Source: Camarhynchus parvulus | Lineage: Eukaryota > Chordata > Aves > Passeriformes > Thraupidae | Assembly (NCBI RefSeq): GCF_901933205.1 | Contig: NC_044577.1 | Coordinates: forward strand, 9,125,321-9,189,320 | Direction: 5' to 3' | DNA length: 64,000 bases | Notes under the pieces: generated by a model | The model's database searches: none | Seen by the model: only the letters and a program-made list of their open reading frames with translations | Told to the model about the DNA's origin: nothing | Position numbers and translations under genes: made by a program | In this document: piece after piece, positions 24,316 through 38,054 of the stretch | Layout of the letters: every line of letters begins with the position of its first letter | How positions within the stretch are numbered: the stretch's first letter is position 1

Positions 24316-27300
24316 GTAGTTAAAGAAGATAAATGAGAAAAACATATTAAAGCTTCTTTAAAACAATTTCCAATCATTCACTGTCCTTTACCTTAATTGA
24401 TTGATTTCTCTCATAAAATAAAATTGTACGACTTGGGATATATTGACCATTTTAAAACTGCACTGTGCATTGTAGCAAGCACACCAAGCAGATGGTTGTG
24501 TGGCAGTTGACTTCCAAACAGATAAAGATTTAACTGTGTGCTTAATTCTCAGCATGTTAGAAATCCTACTGAAGCTGAGAGGCATTATTCACTTACTTAA
24601 ATTCTGCTTATGAGTTTTGCTGAATTAGAGCCAACTAGATATTAAATTCATTGTGAAACAGTCCAAAGTGCTTTCAGGAAACATGTAGTGTATGTACTCA
24701 ACCAACGAGGAGAACTTGTGGAATGCAGCATTGCTGTATTAGCTAATATGACTGATGGATTTATAATTTTATGCTGTGACCCAGCACAATTGAAATCAGA
24801 ATTTCTTTTTTTTTACTAGCAAATTTAAGCCAGGGTTTAGCTGAACCACATATATTTACATCCAATAAATTTAAGTAGTTATTTAACAATCTTTGAAACA
24901 AGGACTTTCTTTATTACTTCAATGTTAGTACAGTGAAGTTAGTTTTGGTAATGGTTCCAGCTTCTATTAGTATTGTTAATGAAACACAAATTATAGACAT
25001 GGAAGTATAGTTGGTATGAACAGTAGAATAGCAGCATTGCCAGGTTTCAGCCCTCACTGGTAAAAATTAGGAATTTTGTTTAGCATCAGCTCTGTAGAGA
25101 AATGTGCTTTATTAAATGCATTCTTCCATAATTTTGTGTCATCTTCTGATCCATGTTATCCATTTCTTAGACTGCTAGGCTTGGGCCCAGTGGGCTGCAA
25201 ATGATTTGGTGCCAGTAGGTCTGTGCAGTGAAAATGGAGAAATAGTGGCCATTTCAATGTGCACTACTGCATGGCCAGCTGGAATGTCTTTCAGAGAGAA
25301 AAATGTACAGTAACATAAAAGAAATATCATATTCAATCATTTATGAAGAATAAAAAGGGCAACATTTCCTCTTTGCTCTCCAGCGTGTACTCAGCATGCT
25401 CTTGTGAGTTGCAGCATAGCATTTTATTTACAAAGAATGAAGTGAAATATCAATAATTGTTTATCTTCTTTGGATGGCCTCAAAGTGTGCTGGCTGTGTT
25501 TTGAAACCCCTGCACTTCCCAGGAGAAGGGAGCAATTGAGTAAGAGATTTCAACAGGAGATAAAGCAGAAAAATGATTTGTCTAGGTGCAATGTGATCCC
25601 TGCCTGCAGTGCCTGTAATGGTAATGCATCAGGGAGTGCTGGCAGCCATCCCCTGCATTTATTGTGGCTCCATGCCTTGGCTCTTTGATGGAGTCAACAG
25701 TCTGCTCTGGTCCTCCTGAACTCATGTGGCTGTGAGGGGCAGTGTGCTTGGGTAGTTTTCTTATTTGAAAAGTCAGGTGAATAAAATGAAGGCAGGTTCA
25801 CAGCTTACAATAAAGGAAATGAAGATCTTAGCTTGTCCTCACAGTGAATCCCCACCAGTGTTTGCCAAGGCTTGAGGCAGTCAGGTAAAATCCCTTCTCC
25901 TTTTTATTCCTTTCTCACTCAAAACTCACTTCATTCTTCAAATTTACCACCCCAATCTTAACCAGGGTAGTGATGAGAAGGAGTACTTATGATTTCCCAA
26001 CTTCAATAGGACCAGCAAATATGGTAAATTTGCCTCTCCTTCAAGAAAATGTAATGCTCCCTGTATTGAAGCGTAATGTGCTGAAAGTTACATCATGGAA
26101 ATGTTTTCTTAAGGAATTATGTTAATTATATACATTATACACATCAAATGATTACCACACAACATGATAAGATTGATCCACAGTTACTTTGGAGTAACCA
26201 AACTACAGCAAGCGTTGCACTGAAATTTAGGAAGTATCACTTTTTGCAGGTCTGCAGTCATTAGCTTGGTAGATTTCTAGGCTTCAGTCCTCACTGAATG
26301 TTTTAATCCAGACTAAAGCAGGGTGTGTGCTGAAGATGAGTGCTGTGTGGAGAGGTTGTGACTTAGTTAACTCAGTAAATCAGCTTGGGAATAGAGGAGG
26401 TTGTGTGAATCCTAAACTTTTCATAAACCTTCTTTGGACAGGGTGCACCTCACTTCACAAGACTACTAGGCTTGAGATATGAAGGTTCACAATGCCTTTG
26501 CAGTGCCCTTGAAACAATTTTTCCTGCAGATTTTGTTTTGTATGTTTACCAGCAGGTCTGGCAAGGTCAGTGCAGACATGACTTTGTGGAGCTGTGGTTG
26601 TCACTTCCCAACACATCTCTAGTAAGGATGTTCATGTCAAACAGCTGGCCAGGTTTTCAAAAATTCTGCCTACCCTTAACTCAGTACTTGCATAAAAACA
26701 GCCACATATGAATACTCCAGGTGAAAGTTGGTACTCCCCATAATAATGAGAACATATTTTATAATTTAATTTGTCTTCAGTCAACAAATAATATCTCAAC
26801 TAAACTCTTGGTCTTTCTCACCTGCAAACAACTCTATACGCAAAGAGCTTTCACATGCAGGAATGTAAACCTCAGTTTGTATTAATGCTAAAGTTAAATT
26901 AGGGCAACTGTTCCATTTTTAAAAAGTTCCATATTGCTAGCAAGTATTTCTAAGCTATTACATGAAAGCTATAATGCAGTTAATGGTTATTATTTTGTAG
27001 ATAAGTCTTTATTAGACGACAGAGTCTTCTGACCTAAGGAAGGCTGAGACACTTCTGGAAGGATTGTAGCTTTTTATACACCAGATAAAGTTATAACAGG
27101 GAACCTCCAGTGACTTTCAGATTAATTTGTGATAAAGTTCATATTTTTTCCTTCTGCTGTTAGGATAAGAAGAGGTTTTGTTCTTGTCTGAAACAGTTAT
27201 GACAGAAGAGAGCCACAAAAATGTCCCTTGCACTGTGACTTCAGCAGTTCAGTTTCCTTTGCCCCCAGGAAGTGATTATAATATTTTCACTGTTTGTATG

Positions 27301-28689
27301 GCTACTTCCAAAGAAATATCCTTCTTACCATAGCAAAAATAAGGAATAGGGGAAAATGGAAGGACCAACAGGAAAACCAGAGCTGCAAAATCAAAACTAC
27401 TTTGTGTTACCATACCACATTTTAATTAAATCCTTATTCCAACTGGCCCCAAAAATGTATATAGTGTATGAAATTGGTTCCATTTAAATTGAAAAATAAA
27501 TTATTTTTCTTCAAAATAATGTTCATTTAAACTCCTTTTTAGGAAAAAAAATACACATTTTGATGGATTTAAACTGGTTTTGAAATTTGGATATTCTTTA
27601 ATTTTTATTGTAATTTTAGCATCAAATTCTTTTGTTAAATTGAATCAAACCTAAGAGCTTATATTTAGACCATGGGGTCCTGGTCTAAGGAATCACACAA
27701 ACCTTAGAAAATTTTAGATTTCTTCTGTCAACTTCAGGGTTTTGTGCAAGCCTACAGACAAGAAAGGAAATTCTGGGCATGTGCTTTGTTCTATTTTCAT
27801 ATATACTGATTTTTCATGAAAGCAATTTCACTGGTGCCATAAATTAAAAGGAAAAAAAATACTTTTGTTTTTGCAGTGAAGAATGGCTTGTCCACAGTAA
27901 CCTAGCAGAAGTAGTATTAGGTGAGTTTTGCGCTTTTTATACAGGAAAATTACATCTGAAATGAAATTATCCTTTATTTCAATGAGACCTTTGGCTTCAG
28001 TGAACCCAGATTTCATTTCAAGCTCCTAAGGCAGAATCTGTTCATTTGTGTACAGTGATTTGCTCATCTCTTGGCTCAGTAGCCCATGGATTGGATCTCC
28101 AGCTATGGAATGTGCTCTCAGTGGTTTTAATGACCCAAGGAGGCAATTAGTGTTGATGCACAAGAGACCCATTCTGGAGAGGGACAGCCACTATTTATCT
28201 CTAGCAAAGGAACCTTCAGGACAGGCCCACTTTAAATTGCCTTGGTCCTTGAGCAATAATCTTCCTGAATTACTCTTCCCTGCTGTTAGAGGAGAGGAAT
28301 TCCCATTGCTGCTCCTTTGGTCTGAGGTAACCTTGAAAGGTCTGCCCATAAAGTGGGTCACTAATATTGTACTTTGTTTTGAGCTGATATTTTGCTTGTT
28401 AATGTTTGCTGCGAGGTATCCCACAGCTACTGGCCCCAGGATAAGTAACTTGCTTCAGGAATTCCTTTAAAATGAGGATTTACAGGTGATGGACTAATAT
28501 GGACCTCAGTCTGTGCAAAAGGTTCACAGCCCATCACAAAGTCTGATTGGGACCAGAGGTGGCTCTTACATTTGTGAAATGAAAACATGCTGAGATTTCA
28601 GTGACTAATAGTTGCGGACATTTATGGCCAGTAAACAGAACCTCTGAAAAAAACCCTGGAGGTGAACATCAGGCAGCTTCAGCTGTTAC
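24316..28689. other. Gene-free AT-rich unique sequence
   Basis: No gene, transposon or RNA gene is recognised. The longest open frame, 28048-28470 (+, 140 codons), resembles no protein I know and is overlapped by an opposite-strand frame at 28191-28424. Very AT-rich sequence lies at about 27420-27640. Confidence 0.6.
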
Positions 28690-28770
28690 AAACACAAATT
28701 TCTATTAGTCATTCTGAAACACAAATTTATCTTGGTCATTCTGAAACACAAATTTCTATTGCTCATTCTG
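28690..28770. repeat. 27-bp tandem repeat, three copies
   Basis: Units begin AAACACAAATTT at 28690, 28717 and 28744 and end in CATTCTG, followed by a further AAACA start. They differ mainly in a central 8-10 base segment. Because 27 is a multiple of three, the plus-strand frame 28662-28871 repeats a 9-residue peptide (TQIS..HSE). The frame has no other credible feature, so I call this a minisatellite and not a coding repeat. Confidence 0.88.
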
Positions 28771-29908
28771 AAACAGTAGGATTCTGCTTCCTCTCCTCAT
28801 CAGCCTTGCACAAAGCAGTTGCCTCTCTATGCAACATAAATCGAGATGGATCTGTAAGGGATCCCAGTTAAGTAATGCCAAGGTGCAGCATTTAAAAGAG
28901 AGCATAAATCTGATGAAAATTAATGCAAGAGACACTGTAGCCTTCACCCACTGTAAAACTCAGCCTGATGTTGGTCAGGTTGCAGCTGAGTCTTTTCTTC
29001 TTCAGTAAACTGGTCATGGTGGGGTGTCTTTTCTGGGCCTTTGAACCCTCTGTGCAAAAGCTCTTTCCAACTGTCTTTCATATTTAAAAAGTATCACTTA
29101 GCAAATTGATCATGGATTATTTAATAATCCTTCTTGGACAAGGCTTTGGTTGTATAACTTATTCAAAAGTTGGATTAATATAAGCATACTTTAGTTTTGT
29201 CTTTGATAGTTTAGGAATTGGAGTTAAATTCCTGGAGTTAAATTCACCAGTGATTCTTTGAGAGGATAACTCCTGGAAAGTAGCAGTCTCACTTGCTTTC
29301 TCTCCATTATTTTATTTATTCCTTATTTGTTCATAGACTTCAAAATTTTACTTCATTACCATACTTCTGGCTTTTCCAGACTAGCCCTTGCATGGAGAGA
29401 CACATGCTGGAATGAAAGCATTTTATCACATTTTTTAACAGGAAATTACCTTCCAGTTATACAAATTACCCAAATCAAGTAGATAAATGCAAGTGTGAGC
29501 AACAAGGAAGAATTATTTGGAACTCATTTGTATTCAGGTTATCACATTCATCATCCTCAGTCTTAGTCTGTGGTCCATTGGAGCTCCTAATAGTGTTTGA
29601 CTATTTCCTTCATTTTCTGTTTCCTGTTATTTATCTTATCTTTGTTGTTTTATCTTTGTTACTGTCACTCACCCTGACAATAATGTATCTAAAATCATTA
29701 AACAAACAAACAGTTGTAAGGTCATCTCTTGGCTGATAACTAGCAAAAAGAGGTTGTCTCTTTCTAAAATTTATGGTTTTTACCGAGAGTAAAATTCACT
29801 GTAACTTCACAGTCCCTAGCTAGGAGAAAAATTGAGAAAGAATGGCTGAGGCAGGAGAGGGGTTTATTTATGTCAGACTCGTGGAAGTTTTTTTCTGGCT
29901 CTTATCAG
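28771..29908. other. Gene-free unique sequence
   Basis: No gene or transposon is recognised. A short direct repeat of GGAGTTAAATTC occurs near 29220-29245. Confidence 0.6.
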
Positions 29909-29956
29909 GGCCATGATATCGCAGGATATCCCAGGGGTATCCCGGGATATCATGCC
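29909..29956. repeat. Imperfect 48-bp palindrome with three GATATC cores
   Basis: The left part GGCCATGATATCGCAGGATA and the right part, read in reverse, GGCATGATATCCCGGGATA, match closely with one extra base and a few mismatches. GATATC occurs at the outer part of each arm and again inside the left arm. The middle is GC-rich (CCAGGGG, CCCGGG). A second hairpin follows 16 bases later. The source of the element is unknown to me. Confidence 0.75.
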
Positions 29957-29972
29957 AATTTATCCCAGAGTT

Positions 29973-29998
29973 CAGGTATTCCCAGCAGAGAATACCTG
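29973..29998. repeat. Perfect 9-bp stem hairpin
   Basis: CAGGTATTC (29973-29981) and GAATACCTG (29990-29998) are exact reverse complements around the loop CCAGCAGA. Together with the palindrome at 29909-29956 it makes a roughly 90-bp structure-rich patch. Confidence 0.75.
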
Positions 29999-32900
29999 TG
30001 GGACTGTGGTGTTATCTGGAACTTCAGTAGGGTCCTGGGGCATCACAATTCTTCATTCTGAAAGTTAAAAATAAGCCTAGAAATATCATAACAGCAGCTG
30101 AAATTAACTCATCACGATGAGCTTCTGTTTGTGTACTCGTGTTTTTAAGCAACTGAGAACAAAATCTATTGGATAATCTTACAGCTGCCACAGTGAAAAT
30201 GCACATTCCCAGTCAGACATATGCAGCCACTCCAAGGCCCATATGTCCTTAAAACTGACAGGATTCTTTGGAAAAAGCTACCTTGGCACTGTCACCTTTT
30301 TAACAATGTGCAGTGACTTCATAAACTGACACATGTTAGCAAACAGAGAGTTCATGCAGTGTCTGTACAAATTGTGCTTTGGATCATTACATCTTTCAAA
30401 GATTTTAAGAAACCCCAAAATGCTCTGAAAACAACAACAAAAAAAAGGTAATAAGCTTGCCCAAGGGAACCTCTTAGTGCATCATCATTCACAGAGTTGC
30501 ATGGGCCAGGCTTGAAAAACAGCAAATGGCTGAAGTATGTGCAATTTGTGTTGAACAGACACAGAAAGAAGCTGAATAATCACAAGCAGAATGGCCCTCA
30601 GACTCTGAACCCTAAAGCACAGTGGCTGCCTGTGCCCACCCTTCAAGCTGTGAATGTGTGGAGCGTGAAGGATATGCACACATTCACCTGCTGCTGCTGA
30701 ATTTACCGCTGAATTTCATGGAAGGATCAGAACACTTTACACTAAAAAAACCTTTTCCATCCTCAGAAGTCATCCAGCTATAACCAGGAGAGAAGGCTTT
30801 TAGAGAAAGTACATCCAAGTTTTAGCTCCCAAAGTTCTCTTTTAGCAGCAGCAAAGCCACCTCTCAGTCAGAGAGGAAATCCCAATTTTGTGGTATTTCC
30901 TACAATTGTAATTTACCATGTCCCCAGCCCGTGGGTTTGAGTCTCCAGTGTGGAAATGAGGGCGCAGGGGAAGGGAGCTGGGACACAAAGGGGTGTGGGC
31001 AGAAATAAGCCTGAGCTTGAGGCCTTAGCAGTCGTCTTGGGTCACTTGATCCTTCTTGTAACTGGGGATCCTCTGAGTAAAACCTGAACAAGAGTGTCAG
31101 CTGAGTTACTAAACCTTCTGTGGAAACCATGTTCTTCCCTTGAAATTCTCATCTTTTCCCTTTAGAATGTGTAGATGACAAAGGGCAAATTTAACCTCCT
31201 ATTTTGGTAATTCTGCAAGACTAAAGACTTGAACAGACAGCCATGCCTGTGAATACGCCATAAACATTCTTCTTAGCTCTCAAAAATGACTTTTTGGAGG
31301 CCAGAATTGGAAAAAGGTTTTAAAACTGTTGTGTCTCCAGCTGCCTCCAGATCAGATCCATGACATCTGATTTTTCTCTGCTTACAGAGGCAGAAAACTT
31401 ATGTTCAGTTGGAGCAAATTAATTGTTCCATGTTTTTTCTAAAGGTTGAGTTAAAGAAATAAATAATTTATCAGATGTAGGGGGAACATGATTTTAAAGG
31501 GAATTGAGGAGCACAGCTGCACAGCAGTGAGACAGGGATGGTTGCTACTGTTTTCACCAGGAAACAACTCCATTCAGTGTGTAAGTGCCAAGCAGACACT
31601 GACTGACATGGACTGTAGTTACTGGGGGACAAACCTTGTGGTTACCACAGAGACCCCTTTGCTGCAGTAAATTACCATTCCCTAAGTCAGGAGTGCATCA
31701 CAGAGCGTGTTGAGACCAGTGCTGCTGTGCTTCCTGTCCTGTATTACCATTTCTTAGATGAATCAGTAGACAGACCGAGGTTCACAGGAGAGCTGGGCAG
31801 CTGTACCAAGTTACCACATTAATTATCAATATCCTGCTCAGCAGCACTCTCCCAAGTGTACTTCAGCCTTTAGTTGGTGCCTCAGGTGATGCTGGTACTG
31901 GGGTCTGTTACTGTGGGGTGAGTAGGCAGCACAATAAAAACCTGCTGAAAGAAGCCTGAATTTATGAAATAACAATCCAGGCTGCTTCCATGGAATCAGT
32001 GAACCAATCTGACAGAAATCACCATGTACAATGCACTCAGAATTAGGGACACATTCCCGCAAAAGTATTTGAGTCTGATTCATTACATTGGTCTTATGAG
32101 GGATGGCTTTGGTCTGTAAATTCACCCTATTTGAGCTTAATGCTCTACAAGGAGTGAAAAACCCAGTAGAGATTTTAGGAACACACAGCTGAGCTAAGCA
32201 TTAAAAGAATATGAATAAAGCCACATGCACTTATAAGAATAAATTTTATGAAATGGAGAAATTAATTTCCAATTGATATTGTCAGAAGATCCTCCCCACC
32301 TGAAAACAAAACCATCAAAAATGAAAAAAAAACCCACACAAAAAACCCAGAAGAAAATTATACTTTTTTTGGACTACAGGTGTGAGCAACTGGTGCAGTT
32401 ATTATGTCAGACCACACACAAAAAATATTTCAGAGAGCGTAACCATAAGCTCATATGCACTACAGCTCTGGGTTTGTTACTGCATTGTGTGACATTAAAA
32501 GCTGAAACACACACTCAGGAGACAAATGTGATAAGTGTTATGGTTTTCCCAGTGTGAAGAGCTGAGAAAATATGTCAAGTGGGCTGCATTCTGCACATTC
32601 TGCCTGGCTTCTGTTTTACAATGCCACCTTACACTGGCTGGGATGGGATAATGAATGCAGTATATTCAGACTACCTTAAAATTTGGTTTTATTTTTTCCT
32701 GTTCCGTTTCTTGCATGGCTACAAGTAAAAGTCTGTTCCTCTCATGCTGTGAGTGCACATGACCCCCTGGGAACAGACAGGGACCAGAGTTAATGCTGAG
32801 TGTACAAAGGCACCTCCTGTACCAAGAGATCTTTCCCTTCAGCCTTGTTTGCCACATATCTCACACAGGTGTAAATAGCTACAAAATGCATTGGAACATT

Positions 32901-35900
32901 ACAGACCAACAGAGAGCAAAAGGAGGAATAAGTCTGGGGAAGAAAATACTTGGAGAAAAAATACCACAAACACTTGGAAAATTTGAAATGAGAAGCCACT
33001 CTGAAAAGTCTGCCCAGGACCTGTGCCTGTCCACTTGGTCCCCAGGCAAGTTGGGAGGCTGGGTGGACGATGGGACCCTCAAGAGTACATGCAAGTTTAT
33101 AGTTTTATAACCCACGTTTTGAAACGGGGTCCTTTAAAGCAATGCCTGTGTTACTATTTTCTTTTTCTGCCAGGTGCTAAAATTCAATTACTTCTACACT
33201 GTTTAATAAAAAAGTATAATATAAAAATTAATATAGATCATATAAATATGAATTTTTGAATGTTGCACTGTAGGTCAGAAGAACAAATTTATTCCAGTTC
33301 AGAAATAATCTTTGATTTCTTTCCCTCCTTTCAAAAAGAGAGAAATATTTGGGTTTACACTGATTTTTTTCAGTCAACAGTTTTATATGATAAAACACAT
33401 AAAGTACACATGCAAATCCATTGTGTACTTTAAGAAGGGGGGAAATTAATTCTTTTGTTGCTTTTGCAACCAGAAGCAGTATTTTTCTGAAATAAGACAG
33501 CACAGAATTTGAGTCTGAATTGAGACACGTGTCTTGAAAAAGTTATGGTGGTCTTTAAGAAAGTTAAATAATTGCAATTCTTTTGCCTTCTGAAGAAATT
33601 CTGTGCCATTGGACTGCTGCAAATTTTGTAGTGACTCCAGAGCTTTTGGTTACCTTTTGCTGCTGACAAACTCTCTGATTTTACCCTGAGAGTGGCTCTT
33701 AGTGGCACATACCTGGTCAGCTGCTCTTTCTGTCTCTGTGTAATGCTGGGGCTTGGAAATTCAGGTTCAGCAGCAGGAGCTGCCTTTAGAAACACAGCAC
33801 TTTCAGCATCTGCTGCTCAGTGACTCAGAAACAGCACTGACAACAGCTGGGCTTGGAGATTTTGCCTTTTTGCTTCAAAGAAAACTGCTGCAGTAGATGC
33901 AACACAAGGAGGAGGAAGATTTCAGTCTGCCCCTGAGCTTTGCAGCTTTGTTTAATCAGGGCGTGCCATGTTCTTCAGTTCCTTCCATTTGAGAGGGTTT
34001 GGTGGGGAGACACAGATTAACATGGCTGCTTATTTTGATGTCTATTTACTTGTAGATTTTCCTACAGAGAGGGTAGGGATGGTAGCCTACAGCAAACTCT
34101 GTTCTCATGAAACAGACATTATTCTACCTCAGCAGCAGGAGGGCAAATTCCAACTATCAGTAGCAAGGGATTTTATGTTAGTTTTGTCAGGGAGAATGGG
34201 AAATTAAAAATCCTTTTTCTTATCCTTAGATGATAATGTATCTTTTACTAATTTTTGTAGGCTGTAGGATAATAGGTGCAGAACAATGTTCTTTTAGGGA
34301 GCCTTATCTCCTTGTAACCTTTTAGTTAAATGCAAGGTGATGTTTGGCTTCTCCTTCTTAAACTTTTTGGCTAAACATTTCCTAAACCCCTAGTGGCTGT
34401 CTCGGCACCACACTGCCTGTGTATTTGTAAAACCAGCTCATAAAGACGAGGAGCATCCCAGAAGAGTTTGTTTGGTGCATTTTAGTTTGTTTATATTTGG
34501 AATATGTAAAGTTCAGTTCTGCAATTCATAGTAATTCCAAAATGAATGAGGGAAATATCATTTGTGCTTTCCCCATATGCATGTCCAATAGAAAGCAACC
34601 TCTGTAAAAACACAAAACTGCTTTTATTCATCCACAATGTATCAAAACAAAATTGGTTAAAAGGGGAGATGTGAAAAATTAAACATTGGCAATGTGCTAT
34701 TGGTACCTAGCTTGGATTTTATTTTTTGTTAATTTAGAACCTGATCCTTCACAGCTCCTTCTGGAGTCCTTTAAGTTTTGGGCATGTATTAACTGCTTCT
34801 GAAAACCAAAATTTTGATGAAATGTTCACAGCCAGTGAAGTGGGTTTTGTAATTGTACTTTCAAAACATGAATAAGCCTGCAAACACTGGCAAAAATTAA
34901 AAATTACTTGGTTTGACCAACAGGGCACAAGCAACCAAATGTGTTTAAACTTGTAGAGAATTGCTTGTTGTCATTTTCACAAGTTTCACTTGTTTTCATG
35001 CAGGATCAAAATGAACTAACAAATAATAACTGCTCCCACAAGAAACAGGAACAAAAGAGGAACAAATCCTTCCTCAACATAAAACACAGCTCCCCCTCCT
35101 CTGTCTTTGGCACACCTCAATATTTTGTTTCAACCAGTGAATAAAATGCCTTCTGAGTATGTTTATTGTACCTATATAGAGATTGTCTGTATGTGCAGTT
35201 ATATTTATACAAACACATATGATTAGTTGTACACGTAGGCATGAGTATGTGGATAAATCTAGTATTTTAGAATTACTAAGAACCTAACTAGGTGTTAGTC
35301 TCAGTAGTAGGCAGCTTAATATCTGAGAGTTTTGAGAGGTAACATTTTTCACTTTTTTTTCTCATTATTATTTTGCCCTTATTTACTGGGCAAGTTGCAC
35401 AAGTGGTGTAGTGGGTCATGGGAATTTATTGTTTGAAAATAGAAGTTCAATCTCAGCAATCCTGAGATTGGATTCAGGCATGGATTGAAACCAAAACATC
35501 CTGAAAGGTGATGATTCAGAATTCTGTCCTGGTCTTGATTCTTTCTATCTGAATCTCAGGGCACAAGTCTGCCTGACCTCTAGCAGCTTCAGGCACAGGA
35601 GCACACACATTTTTCTCATAGCTACATTTGTAATGGACCAAAACCTTCTGTGTGGCAAGGGAAGGCTTCCTACATCCCAGAATAGACAAAAATGTTACTG
35701 CAGCATATCCCATAGGATTTTCCACAGTGTCTTCCTGTATTCACAAGCAACCATCTGATGATGTTTTGGAAAAAACCAGACTGGAAAGTCTCCTTTGTGA
35801 AGAGAGGAAGGTGTGACTATCACCAGGGGAATGGGGTGGGAGGAGACTGGAACAGCTGCCCTGGCCTTTTCTTTTCCTCTCTTCCCACTGTCAGCACTTT

Positions 35901-37866
35901 GCTGGAGAAAGAATCACAGTGCCTGAGAAATTTAAATAATAATGAGGATAATATGGAAAAGCATCCAGACTTGTAAAAGGTTGAGAAGCAGGTGAACAGC
36001 AGCTTTGGAGAATAGCTGTGTGACAGTGAAAACTTAATGCAGTTCTAAGAAATAGCATCTGGCATGCACTGTTTGGGACTTGAAAATTGTGAGAAAATTT
36101 GAGATTTTCATATAAAAATTGTTTGGGGTTTTTTTGGTCGGGTTTTTGTTTGTTTGGTTGGTTGGTGGTTTTTTTTTTTTTAAGATAAGGAAGCTTAAAA
36201 AGTAAAAAAAAAATCGTAGAGAAAATTTTCCTGGTCCCATCTGGAGCATAAGTGGGAAAGGGAGGAGTGAGGTGGGTAAGATGGAGATTAGTGTGGTGGG
36301 TTTGGCATTTTTCTGAAGCAAAACAGATTCTTAAATGTCAAGAGCCAAGATTATTAAGTGTTCAGGAAGCTATTGAAGAAGAGAGCAGTAAGAGCTGTAT
36401 GAAGAGTGTGTGGTGAATTGCATGAAAAGATGAGTTTTAAAGAGCAAATCTTCTGGGAGGCTGTTACAATTAAAATGGAGGACAAGGTGTTGGCTGAAAT
36501 GTGTACTCTCCTTTTTTTCCTTGTGTAACACATTATTGCTGATTCCTGTTGAACGTTGCAAGGTGTGAGAAAATAATTCCTATTTTTTCAGTCCATATGT
36601 GGTCAAAATCCAATTCCTAAGGGACATTTTCATGGTGTGATACACCTTAGCAACTTACACTGGAGAAGAATTGAGACTTATACTGGCTTCAAGATACTCA
36701 CACTAATTTGTTTGAGGGTGTAGATTTAAAATATTGTCCCTCCCTTGATGTCTCCAGTCACACTGGTCACATTCTTGCTAAATTCTGTACCACTTTTCTA
36801 AACTTCACTGCTATACAACATTGGAACTGCTGCTCTGTCCTGCTCCATCTGTCCTTTCACTCCATCTGAAATATTTAACTTCGGTGCACAGAGGATTTGC
36901 CTTCTCACCACCTGCCAGCTTTTCCCCAGGAGCCATAGGTGCTTTGCTCTTGCCTACTGCTTCTCATGCTCCACAGAAAAGCACAGCTTTTGAGGCAGCC
37001 TTTGCCTTAATGGCCACGTTAGAAACGTCCCTCAGTGAAGCATGAAAGACAAGAGAGAGCACCAGGGCAGCCCCAAGAGACAGATGGACAGGAAGCTGAC
37101 TTTGTGAAAATCAGGAGCTGTGAGCTGGCCCACCTTACCCAAACAAACTCCACCTGGCCACAAGGAACGGCTCAGAGCAGCTCTCAAGCTTGAAATCTCG
37201 CTGCTCAGCTTGGAGGGAGGAGCAGCTGGAGCTCCCTGGGAAGCCAGGCCAGAGCCTGTGTGGGAGCATTGGGAACAATTTCCCTCCCACCAGTGCCCCA
37301 GGAGGAGATTCACAGGTGGGGCTGACTTGTGCCCATTGTGTGTGGATGTGCCACCCTTCTGCACACCAAGTCATCTGACTCTGATAGGAAAAGTCTAGCA
37401 GAGAGGTAAAATCTCTCATGTCTCTACTATTCTTAGTACCAGAGAGTAGTTACAAGATTTTCCAACACTGTGTGGCTGATGTAACCATACTTAATGGATT
37501 TGGGCCTTTTTGTGATCACATATCAATTGGATAAACTAAAAAACTCCACCAAAGTACAAAACAAAAGGAGGCCATCTTATTGATATTGAGATATCTTGTT
37601 CTGTTTGCTTTGATTAGCACTCACATCAGAACTTTGGCTAGTGGAATGGTCATTTTGAAATAGAAATCTCTATTCAAATCAAAAAATTGTAGCAAGAGTA
37701 CTTTCCAACTTCTCATATTCAAATATTTTTACAGCTCTTAAAATGAGTTGCCTGTGTCCACAGTAATGTGTTTTTATTGCTTATACAATTCAAAGAGTGT
37801 GTCACCTTAGTTCAGAAAATGCTATGGACTCCGCACTAAAAAAAATAAATTAGTAAGAAGCAGAAA
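29999..37866. other. Gene-free unique sequence
   Basis: Eight kilobases without a gene I can support. Opposite-strand frames at 32793-33110 and 32879-33115, at 33430-33795, and the nested frames at 37032-37419 are 78-121 codons. They overlap each other and carry no recognisable domain. The 37.1-37.4 kb patch is more GC-rich than its surroundings, which lowers stop-codon density and explains the frames. A G/T-rich low-complexity run lies at about 36120-36182. A 9-bp hairpin (CAATCTCAG/CTGAGATTG) lies at 35448-35470. No transposon is recognised. Confidence 0.6.
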
Positions 37867-38054
37867 CTCCTTTTCCTTCCTTTCCTTCCTTTCCTTCCTT
37901 TCCTTCCTTTCCTTCCTTTCCTTCCTTTCCTTCCTTTCCTTCCTTTCCTTCCTTTCCTTCCTTTCCTTCCTTTCCTTCCTTTCCTTCCTTCCCTTCCTTC
38001 CCTTCCTTCCCTTCCTTCCCTCCCTTTCTTTCCTTCTCTTCCTTCCTTTCTTCT
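37867..38054. repeat. 188-bp uninterrupted homopyrimidine tract built of 9-bp repeats
   Basis: Every base from 37867 to 38054 on the plus strand is C or T. The core is 13 exact copies of TTTCCTTCC (37872-37988) followed by three copies of the variant TTCCCTTCC (37989-38015), then degenerate CT sequence to 38054. Long mirror-like purine/pyrimidine tracts of this kind can form intramolecular triplex (H-DNA), stall polymerases and mutate fast in copy number. The 9-base unit keeps a minus-strand frame open (37836-38216, 126 codons), giving repeated Lys-Gly-Arg; this is an artefact and not a gene. The sharp boundary between the two unit types shows the array grew by local duplication. Confidence 0.96.

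Noticed and set aside
28048..28470. Longest open frame in the window (140 codons, +)
   Set aside because: No recognisable domain, an overlapping opposite-strand frame, and no repeat of known coding origin. A length like this is expected by chance in 64 kb of six frames.
28690..28770. CRISPR-like regular repeats
   Set aside because: Only three directly adjacent units without spacers, in a vertebrate-type genome; a simple minisatellite.
33430..33795. Minus-strand frame of 121 codons
   Set aside because: No domain or family resemblance; isolated and without supporting signals.
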